The notes beneath the pieces are model-generated. The model was given only the letters and a program-made list of their open reading frames with translations, was not told the DNA's origin and ran no database searches. Source: JAHECW01 sp964641415 (GTDB taxonomy: Bacteria > Acidobacteriota > Thermoanaerobaculia > Thermoanaerobaculales > Sulfomarinibacteraceae). Taken from it: a stretch of 64,000 bases of DNA. The translations under genes were made by a program, and so were the position numbers. Below are positions 8,478 to 15,159 of this stretch, in pieces; position 1 is the first letter of the stretch, and every line of letters starts with the position of its first letter. The stretch covers positions 96,463 through 160,462 of the forward strand of contig CAZXMW010000003.1 in NCBI GenBank assembly GCA_964641415.1. Direction: 5' to 3'.

Positions 8478-9929
8478 ATGAGCGACACCGGCCACTGGGA
8501 CTCGGAGCTGTTCCGCCGCGAGGGACATCGCATGGTCGAATGGATCGCCGATTACCTCGACGGCGGCGCGCGGGCGCTTCCGGTGCTCGCCCGGGTCGAG
8601 CCGGGCGAGGTCGCCGCCCGGCTTGCCGGCGCCCTGCCCGAGCAGGCCGAGGACCCGGAGGCGGTGTGGCGGGACTTCATCGACGTGATCCTGCCCGGCG
8701 TCACCCATTGGAACCACCCCGGGTTCATGGCCTACTTCGGGATCTCCGGATCGGGCCCCGGCATTCTCGGCGAGCTGGTGTCGGCCGCACTCAACGTCAA
8801 CGGCATGCTGTGGCGGACCTGCCCGGCGGCCACCGAGCTCGAGCTCGAGGTGCTTTCCTGGCTGCGCGACGGGCTCGGCCTTCCCGAGGAGCTCTTCGGC
8901 TTTCTGTGCGACACGGCGTCGATCTCGTCGCTGATCTCGCTCGCCGCCGCCCGCGAGGCGGCCGACCCGGAGATCCGGCGCCGTGGCATGGCCGGCCGCA
9001 CGGACCTCGCGGCGTTCAGGGTCTACGCCTCGGATCAGGCCCACTCCTCCATCGCCAAGGCCTGTCTGACCCTCGGTTTCGGGCTCGACGGCTTTCGCGC
9101 GATCCCCCACGACGACGACTACCGGATGGACCCGACGGCCTTCGAGTCGGCAATCACCGAGGATCGCGCTGCCGGGCTCCGTCCCCTCGCGGCGATCGCT
9201 ACGGTGGGCACGACCTCGACCACCTCGGTCGACCCGGTCGGCGCCGTTGCCGAGATCTGCCGCCGCGAAGGGCTCTGGCTCCACGTCGACGCCGCATACG
9301 CCGGATCGCTGGCGCTGTGCCCCGAGTTCCGCTGGATCTTCGACGGCGCCGAGGGCGCCGACAGCCTGGTCTTCAACCCGCACAAGTGGCTGTTCACCCC
9401 GATCGACGCCTCGGTGCTCTACACCCGGCACCCCGAGATCTTCCGCCGGGCCTTCTCTTTGGTTCCCGAGTACCTCACGACGCCGGTCAGCGGCAAGGTC
9501 GTCGATCTCATGGACTACGGAGTCCAGCTCGGCCGACGTTTTCGGGCCCTCAAGCTGTGGTGGGTGGTCCGGTGTTTCGGTGCCGAAGGGCTTCGCCGCC
9601 GGCTGCGCTTCCACAACCAGCTCGCGGCCGGTTTCGCCGACTGGATCGACCACCACCCGCACTTCGAACGGATGGCGCCGGCGCCGTTCTCGGTGGTCTG
9701 CTTCCGCGCCGTCGACCCGGCCCTCGACGATCCGGCCGCGGTCGACGAGTTCAATCTCGAGCTCATGGAGCGGGTCAACGCCTCGGGCGAGATCTACCTG
9801 TCCCACACTCGACTCGATCCCGGCATCGCTCTGCGGGTCGCCATCGGCAACCTCGGCACCACCGGGCAGGATCTCGAACGGTGCCGGGTTCTCCTCGACA
9901 AGGAGCGCGCATGCCTCTGCCACCTCTGA
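8478..9929 (+). CDS. PLP-dependent group II (aromatic-L-amino-acid type) decarboxylase
   Basis: 483 residues. It belongs to the aromatic amino acid/glutamate decarboxylase family (fold type I PLP enzymes). HVDAAYAGS carries the PLP-pyridine aspartate (D271), and NPHKWL carries the Schiff-base lysine (K303). The N-terminal stretch with GHRMVEWIADYLD and HPGFMAYF is typical of aromatic-L-amino-acid decarboxylases. The true substrate (DOPA/tryptophan/tyrosine or other) cannot be told from sequence. GGAGGA at 8468-8473 fixes the ATG start. The next gene begins inside its last codons (19-bp overlap), indicating an operon with the acyltransferase. Confidence 0.88.
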   Translation: MSDTGHWDSELFRREGHRMVEWIADYLDGGARALPVLARVEPGEVAARLAGALPEQAEDPEAVWRDFIDVILPGVTHWNHPGFMAYFGISGSGPGILGELVSAALNVNGMLWRTCPAATELELEVLSWLRDGLGLPEELFGFLCDTASISSLISLAAAREAADPEIRRRGMAGRTDLAAFRVYASDQAHSSIAKACLTLGFGLDGFRAIPHDDDYRMDPTAFESAITEDRAAGLRPLAAIATVGTTSTTSVDPVGAVAEICRREGLWLHVDAAYAGSLALCPEFRWIFDGAEGADSLVFNPHKWLFTPIDASVLYTRHPEIFRRAFSLVPEYLTTPVSGKVVDLMDYGVQLGRRFRALKLWWVVRCFGAEGLRRRLRFHNQLAAGFADWIDHHPHFERMAPAPFSVVCFRAVDPALDDPAAVDEFNLELMERVNASGEIYLSHTRLDPGIALRVAIGNLGTTGQDLERCRVLLDKERACLCHL

Positions 9930-10843
9930 CCGACGACGCCGGCGCCGGCCGCCGGCTGATTCGCACCCTGCGGGCCCTGCCGTTGGCCTTGGCGGGCTTT
10001 ACCTCGCTGATCGCAATCAATCTCGCCCAGACCGCGAGCCTGGTCGTCAGACCATTTTCCCGGCGCGCTTTCCGCCGCTTCAACCGAAGGTGCGCCGACA
10101 CCTGGTGGGGCTGGTGCGTCGACGCCGCCAGGGTGTTCAACGGCACCCGGATCGTGGTCACCGGCGAAGACCTTCCGACCGATGAGAACGTCATCCTCGT
10201 GTCCAACCACCAACAGATGCCCGACATCACCGTGCTGATGGCGCTGGCCAAGAGCAAGGGCCGGCTCGGCGACCTCAAGTTCTTCGTCAAGCACGCACTC
10301 AAGTGGACGCCGGGCCTCGGCTGGGGCATGCAGTTCCTCAACTGTCCGTTTCTCAAGCGAGACTGGTCCGCAGACCGGCACAAGATCGAGGCGACCTTCG
10401 AGACCCTGGTCCGCGAGCGGATCCCGATGTGGCTGGTCAGCTTCGTCGAGGGCACCCGCGCCACCGAAGCCAAGGTCCGGGAAAGTGCCGAGTGGGCGAT
10501 GGAGCGCGGGCTGGCAACCACCCATCACGTCCTGCTGCCCCGGACCAAGGGCTTTGCGGCCTCCATCGAGGGCCTCGGCGAGCACCTGCACGCGGTTTAC
10601 GACGTCACCATCGGTTACGTCGACGGTGTGCCGACGCTGTGGCACTACATCACCGGCCGGGTGCAGGAGATCCACGTCCACGTCCGCCGCTTCCCCATCG
10701 ACGAGCTGCCCAAGCTGGAGGCCGAGGTGAAGCAGTGGCTCATGGACCGGTTCTACGAGAAGGACGCTTTGCTCGACCGGTACTACAGGACCGGGAGCTT
10801 CGTCGCCGAACCGGCGCCGGTGACCGTACCCGCCGCCGAGTAG
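9911..10843 (+). CDS. PlsC-superfamily acyltransferase (long form, YihG/LCLAT-like)
   Basis: 310 residues. The acyltransferase core has NHQQMPD (H100, D105; NHx4D) and an EGTR box at 180-183. A hydrophobic N-terminal segment (about 20-45) would anchor it in the inner membrane. Its layout, with a long N-terminal part and a C-terminal extension, resembles the YihG/lysocardiolipin acyltransferase branch rather than the short PlsC at 1130-1885. An AAGGAG site overlaps the end of the decarboxylase gene just before the ATG. It probably remodels phospholipids or acylates another lipid; the link to the decarboxylase is only positional. Confidence 0.8.
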   Translation: MPLPPLTDDAGAGRRLIRTLRALPLALAGFTSLIAINLAQTASLVVRPFSRRAFRRFNRRCADTWWGWCVDAARVFNGTRIVVTGEDLPTDENVILVSNHQQMPDITVLMALAKSKGRLGDLKFFVKHALKWTPGLGWGMQFLNCPFLKRDWSADRHKIEATFETLVRERIPMWLVSFVEGTRATEAKVRESAEWAMERGLATTHHVLLPRTKGFAASIEGLGEHLHAVYDVTIGYVDGVPTLWHYITGRVQEIHVHVRRFPIDELPKLEAEVKQWLMDRFYEKDALLDRYYRTGSFVAEPAPVTVPAAE

Positions 10844-10854
10844 GGCCCTCTTCC

Positions 10855-11041
10855 GGGTCCGAAGCCGAGACCGAGGCCGTGGCCGAGACCGGATCCGAGA
10901 CCGACGCCGAGGCCGAGGCCGTGGCCGAGGCCGAGACCGGATCCGAGACCGACGCCGACGCCGAGGCCGTGGCCGAGGCCGAGACCGGATCCGAGACCGA
11001 CGCCGAGGCCGTGGCCGTGGCCGAGTCCGAGTCCGAATTCG
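10855..11041. repeat. GNNNCC hexamer array with higher-order repeats
   Basis: About 31 units of six bases, mainly GAGGCC, GAGACC, GTGGCC, GACGCC and GGATCC, starting 12 bp after the acyltransferase stop. Superimposed is a longer period: blocks containing GGATCCGAGACCGACGCC recur three times at roughly 50-60 bp spacing. A long open frame through it (Glu/Ala/Thr-rich) is a by-product of the six-base period. Confidence 0.9.
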
Positions 11042-11146
11042 AGGTTCAGGAAAAGGCGATCGACGTGGCGGGCATCGCGATTGAACTGGTTTCGAAGGCG
11101 CCGGCTCCGCTGAGGAACATCGCCGAGCCCAGGCGCTGAACCTCCA

Positions 11147-11286
11147 GCAGCCGCACCGGCCGGCAGGAAGACCGCCGGCGCTCGGGCAGCGCGGCCGCAG
11201 ATGTGTCGGTTCCCGCCGAGCGCCGCGCTGCTCGGGCAACGCCGGACCGCCTCCGCCGCCAGGCGGGGCGGGGCCAGAAGGCCGAT
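11147..11286 (+). ncRNA. candidate structured RNA element, copy 1 (140 nt)
   Basis: It is co-linear with 37037-37176; both copies are exactly 140 nt. The predicted fold has a perfect 10-bp inner stem (11186-11195 with 11222-11231), continued by six more pairs (11180-11185 with 11232-11237), a three-base AAC bulge, and five outer pairs (11175-11179 with 11241-11245). It is followed by a CCGCC/GGCGG hairpin with loop GCCA and a GGCC-AGAA-GGCC tetraloop hairpin ending at 11286. Loop sequence differs between copies while pairing is kept. The strand is uncertain; plus is favoured because of purine-rich loops. No reading frame is conserved. Confidence 0.55.
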
Positions 11287-11450
11287 TCAACGGGCAGCGA
11301 CGACCTCGCACGACAAGCAAACGCAGCTGCAGCGTCGGCGACAGTGATCCGATTCAGCGAACAGCGTCCGCGCCCGACCGCCGCTTTGAGAAGCGCACCG
11401 ATTTCACGCCACGGACGTTCCGGCACGGACGCGGGCGCGGACGTGGCACG

Positions 11451-12743
11451 CTACTCCGAGGCGAATGACCGCCGCGCCCACAACGCCAGTGCGACGGCCA
11501 GGGCGAGCAGGAAGGCGCCGGTGACCTGATGGGCGGTGGCGATGGTGACCTCGAGGGTGGACGGCGCCCCGACCACGGCGCGACCCTGGGTGACCGCGAG
11601 TGCCGCGATGCCGAGGGCAACCTGGACCGCGACCGTCGACATCAGCAACTGGCCGAGCGCCTGCACCGGACGGTGACCCACGTACAGGCCCCAGGCACGG
11701 GCGCCGGCGGCGATGGCGATGACGATCACCACCACCGCCAGGCTGATGTGGATGATGAGCCCCTGCGCCATGTGGCGTTGGATGGCTCCGAGCACGAGCT
11801 GCACGACCAGCACGGCGATCAGGATCACCTGCAGGGTATGGTCCGCCGCGACGCCGGGGCGGCGCTCCGGCGCGGGGGCACCGATCCAGGACGTGCTCGT
11901 GACCACCGCAATTGCCACCATGAGCCCAAGAAACAGCTGGCCGAGAACACCGTGGGCCACGGCGAGGGCGATCGACGGCGCCATGTCGATTTCGGCGGTC
12001 GACAGAGTGAATGAGCCGGTCACCCGCAGGCCGCCGAGCACGCCCTGGACGATCACCAGAACGACCGCCACCGCCGCGAGCCGCCTGAGCCAGAGCCGCG
12101 GATCGAAGCGCCACAGCCGCACCGCGAGACCGATGGTGGTCAGCCCGACCAGGGCGCCGAACAGTCGATGGGCGTGCTCGTAGTAGATGCCGCCGGTCAT
12201 CCGCGCCAGCGGGTAGAGGAACATGTTGGAGCCGAAGGTGTTGGGCCAGTCGACCACCGCGAGGCCGGCCTCGAGGCTGGTGACCAGGCCGCCCGCGATC
12301 ACCATCAGGAAGGTCGCGACGAGCGCCACCCGGGAGAAGATCGAGGTCCAGTTGCGGCCGCCGCCCGCCGATGGGTCCCGTGCGCCGACGGCCGACGCCA
12401 CGGCGGCGGCGCCTGCCACCGCGAGGAGCGAGCCCGGGACCCAGATCAACGCCGAAGGTCGCAGCGCACCGGTCTCGGACGAGGCCAGTAGGCTGCCGAG
12501 GATCAGCAGGTTCAGCACCGCGGCGCCGGCACCGACCCGGAAGCCGGCGATCCAGCCGTCACCGGTCCAGCGCCCGGCCGCCGCCCCCCACCAAACCACC
12601 GCCGTCAGCAACATGGCGAACACCAGCCATGCAGGCGCCATGACCGCCGGCACCCGGCAGACGTAGGCGATCGCCCACATCGACACCGCCATCCCGAAGG
12701 CCAGTGGGACACCGTACGCCTTCTCCGCTGCTGCATGTCGCAT
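11451..12743 (-). CDS. ctaA: heme A synthase (COX15/CtaA family)
   Basis: 430 residues with about eight or more membrane helices. It oxidises the C8 methyl of heme O to formyl, giving heme A for aa3-type cytochrome oxidases. The conserved heme-ligand histidines appear in EHAHRLFGALVG, VAHGVLGQL, LIIHISLA and TAHQVTGAF, two per half as in COX15/CtaA. The N-terminal 110 residues form extra hydrophobic segments not in the minimal family. The ATG at 12743 has a GGAGGCAACC ribosome site; an in-frame extension further upstream runs through the divergent promoter region and is rejected. It is divergent from ctaB, whose product makes its substrate. Confidence 0.92.
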   Translation of the reverse strand: MRHAAAEKAYGVPLAFGMAVSMWAIAYVCRVPAVMAPAWLVFAMLLTAVVWWGAAAGRWTGDGWIAGFRVGAGAAVLNLLILGSLLASSETGALRPSALIWVPGSLLAVAGAAAVASAVGARDPSAGGGRNWTSIFSRVALVATFLMVIAGGLVTSLEAGLAVVDWPNTFGSNMFLYPLARMTGGIYYEHAHRLFGALVGLTTIGLAVRLWRFDPRLWLRRLAAVAVVLVIVQGVLGGLRVTGSFTLSTAEIDMAPSIALAVAHGVLGQLFLGLMVAIAVVTSTSWIGAPAPERRPGVAADHTLQVILIAVLVVQLVLGAIQRHMAQGLIIHISLAVVVIVIAIAAGARAWGLYVGHRPVQALGQLLMSTVAVQVALGIAALAVTQGRAVVGAPSTLEVTIATAHQVTGAFLLALAVALALWARRSFASE

Positions 12744-12926
12744 GGTTGCCTCCAGTCTCGATGCGTGCCCGGCGGGCCGGCCGCGCCAGCCGACACAACG
12801 CGCGATGGCGCCCGGATATTTGCACAGCTCGCGGCGCTCGCCTGCCTGGAGAAATGCGATCCGGTCGCATTCGGTTATACTCGCCAGCGCCGAATCATGA
12901 TGGCAGAAAACAATCGCGAAGGCGAG

Positions 12927-13967
12927 ATGACAGTCACCGACCATCCGAGACATCACGCAGCAGCCGGCGATCCGGTCACCAGCATCGCCGAGGACGTGCG
13001 CGTCTACCTCGAGCTGGCCAAGGCCCGGCTCGCCGCGCTCGTCGTGCTGACCGCGTTGGTCGGCTACGTGCTGGCAGCCCGCGGCTCATTCAGCGCCGCG
13101 ACCCTGACCTGGACCGCCATCGGCACCGCACTCACCGCATTCGGCGCCAACATCCTCAACCAGTGGCTCGAGGCCGATCGCGACCGCAGGATGCAACGGA
13201 CCCGGAACCGCCCCCTGCCGGCGGGCCGAATCACGCCGCGGTCCGCCGTCATCTGGGGAGTCGGCTCCGCCATCGTCGGCTTGGCGGTCCTCGATCAGGG
13301 CGCCAACCGGCTGACCGCAGCTCTGTCCCTGTTCGTCATCCTGCTGTACGTCGGTGTCTACACCCCGCTCAAGGTTCGAACGCCGCTCAACACGGTCGTC
13401 GGAGCCGTGTGCGGCGCGGTTCCCCCGATGATGGGCTGGACCGCGGCCACCGGCCGCCTCGAGCTCGGGGCCTGGATCCTCGGCGGCATCCTGTTCATCT
13501 GGCAGGTGCCCCACTTTCTGGCGCTGGCCTGGATGTACCGCGACGACTACGCCCGGGGCGGCTTCCGCATGATGCCGGCATCGGACCCCGGGGGGGCGGT
13601 GACCGGCCGGGCTGCGTTCATCCACGCCCTCGCACTGCTGCCGCTGACCGGGGCGCTGGCCGCCGCCGGCGTGACCGGGATGACCTACCTGGTTGCCTCC
13701 CAGATCGTCGGGCTCGCCTTCGTCGCCCTCGGCTGGGCCTTCGCCCGGCAACGGGTCCAACTCACCGCCCGGCGGTTGTTTCTGGCGAGCATCGTCTACC
13801 TGCCGGTGCTGCTCGCGCTCATGGTCTTCGATATGGACGACCGGCTGAGCAGCCTTCCGGCCCGGATTGCCGACACCGCCGGGATCGAGGGACCCCGGAT
13901 GGCCGACGCCCGCCCCCCAACCGTCGAGACAGCGGCCGCCATCGACCTGTTGTCTCCCGACCCGTGA
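12927..13967 (+). CDS. ctaB: protoheme IX farnesyltransferase (heme O synthase)
   Basis: 346 residues, a UbiA-superfamily membrane prenyltransferase of about nine helices. It adds farnesyl diphosphate to heme b, giving heme O, the substrate of the divergently encoded CtaA. The first Asp-rich motif reads NQWLEADRDRRMQRT (about 78-92), and the CtaB loop YTPLKVRTPLNTVVGAVCGA follows. Starts at 12897 or 12900 (two adjacent ATGs) are possible, but 12927 has a GAAGGCGAG ribosome site. The C-terminal tail beyond about residue 305 is hydrophilic. Its stop overlaps the GTG of the next gene (GTGA). A TATACT box at 12876-12881 is a possible -10, with no good -35. Confidence 0.93.
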   Translation: MTVTDHPRHHAAAGDPVTSIAEDVRVYLELAKARLAALVVLTALVGYVLAARGSFSAATLTWTAIGTALTAFGANILNQWLEADRDRRMQRTRNRPLPAGRITPRSAVIWGVGSAIVGLAVLDQGANRLTAALSLFVILLYVGVYTPLKVRTPLNTVVGAVCGAVPPMMGWTAATGRLELGAWILGGILFIWQVPHFLALAWMYRDDYARGGFRMMPASDPGGAVTGRAAFIHALALLPLTGALAAAGVTGMTYLVASQIVGLAFVALGWAFARQRVQLTARRLFLASIVYLPVLLALMVFDMDDRLSSLPARIADTAGIEGPRMADARPPTVETAAAIDLLSPDP

Positions 13968-14995
13968 GACCCGCCGACCTGATTCGCAGCGGCTGGTGGG
14001 TCGCGTTCACCGCCGTGATCGTGTCGGTGGTGGTCACGATCTGGCTGTTGCGCCTGCCGCGGCAGCGCGTGCCCGGCGGTGAGCAGCCCTTCGCGCTCGA
14101 GCCGTGCCTCGTCGACCCCACCGAGATCGTCAGGGCCATGGCGCCCGACGGCCTCGACGCCGTCACCGGCCCAGCCGTCATGACCCCCGCCCAGGTCGAG
14201 CTCGCCAACCAGGCCGAGCGCGGCAAGCTCCTCGTGGCCTCGGACAGGGTGGTCGGTGTTGCCTTCGGCGGCGAAATCCGCGCCTACCCCCTGCGGCTGT
14301 TGCGCTGGCACGAAGCGGTCAACGACACGGTTGGGGGGCGTGCCATCGCGGTCACGTCGAGCCCGTTGGCCGGCAGCGTCGCGGTCTGGGATCGGCAAAT
14401 CGACGGCGACACTGTCGAGTTCGGGGTCTCGGGTCGCCTGCTCGACTCGACAACGCTGCTCTATGACCGCCGGCTCGGCTCCGGCTCGCCGAGTCTGTGG
14501 CACCAGCTGACCGGCGAAGCGGTGGCCGGGCCCGCGGCCGGCCACCGCCTGACGGCACTGCCGGCGGCCATGGCGACCTGGAGCGACTGGCGAGAACGCC
14601 ATCCCGACACTACGGTGATGGCGCCCGATACGGGCTCGAAGCAGCTCTACAAGCGCGACCCGTACCACTCGTACCGGGGCTCGGACGTGCTGCGGTTCCC
14701 GGTCGATCCCCTGCCGCCCGGAGGCGGGCTGGCGCTCAAGGCGCCGGTCGCGGTGGTCACCGCCGACGGGATCGACGCCGTCTTCCCACTGCCCTACCTG
14801 GCCGAAGCCGTCGGCACCGCCCGCGGCACCTGGGTCGCGCCGATCGGCAGCCGAGTGTATCTCGTTCGCTTCGATGCCGAGACCGCCACGGTCGCCGTCG
14901 AGCCGCGCGACCCGGGCGTCGCGGCGCCGGCGGTCCGCGTGGCATCCTGGTTCGCCTGGTACGCGGCGAATCCTCAGACCGCGCCGCTCCCGTAG
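13964..14995 (+). CDS. DUF3179 family membrane-anchored protein
   Basis: 343 residues. One N-terminal membrane segment (about 11-29) is followed by a DUF3179 domain, a family of unknown function. The recognisable pieces are GEIRAYPLRLLRWHEAVND, TSSPLAGSVAVWDR, GRLLDSTTLLYDR, SLWHQLTGEA and the YHSYRGSDVLRFP block. Many family members have cysteines in the stretch after the Glu-Ala-Val-Asn motif (CPLC-like); here they are replaced (TSSPLAG). The GTG start overlaps the ctaB stop by four bases, so it is co-translated with heme O synthase. A role near cytochrome oxidase biogenesis is only inferred from position. Confidence 0.8.
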   Translation: MRPADLIRSGWWVAFTAVIVSVVVTIWLLRLPRQRVPGGEQPFALEPCLVDPTEIVRAMAPDGLDAVTGPAVMTPAQVELANQAERGKLLVASDRVVGVAFGGEIRAYPLRLLRWHEAVNDTVGGRAIAVTSSPLAGSVAVWDRQIDGDTVEFGVSGRLLDSTTLLYDRRLGSGSPSLWHQLTGEAVAGPAAGHRLTALPAAMATWSDWRERHPDTTVMAPDTGSKQLYKRDPYHSYRGSDVLRFPVDPLPPGGGLALKAPVAVVTADGIDAVFPLPYLAEAVGTARGTWVAPIGSRVYLVRFDAETATVAVEPRDPGVAAPAVRVASWFAWYAANPQTAPLP

Positions 14996-15005
14996 TCTCG
15001 CCTCC

Positions 15006-15026
15006 GATGCTGGATGCTGGATGCTG
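15006..15026. repeat. GATGCTG heptamer array (3 units)
   Basis: Three perfect tandem copies of GATGCTG start 10 bp after the DUF3179 stop codon. It is the smallest of several seven-base arrays found at gene 3' ends in this window (34426, 54206, 55477, 55614). Confidence 0.8.
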
Positions 15027-15107
15027 GACGGGCGCTCCTGACCCGGGCCTTCTGCCGATGCAGCGGCGGCGGTCAGTTGCAGCGTGCAGGGGCAGCAGCG
15101 GCGCTGC

Positions 15108-15136
15108 GAAAAAGGCGCCCCCGAGGGGGCGCCCTT
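15108..15136 (-). terminator. intrinsic terminator of the S1 peptidase gene
   Basis: A nine-base-pair GC stem (15114-15122 with 15125-15133) is followed on the minus strand by TTTTT. It lies 24 bp past the stop of the secreted serine protease gene, in the gap it shares with the convergent DUF3179 gene. The geometry and U-tract are those of a Rho-independent terminator; on the plus strand the tail is only CTT. Confidence 0.8.
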
Positions 15137-15159
15137 GAAGATCGATGAAGCGTCGCAGC

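Noticed and set aside
10303..11139. Glu/Ala/Thr-rich protein through the hexamer array after the acyltransferase gene
   Set aside because: Its first half is out of frame with the acyltransferase it overlaps, and its second half is the array itself.
12876..12881. TATACT as the ctaB promoter
   Set aside because: No acceptable -35 at 16-18 bp, so it is noted only in the gene entry.
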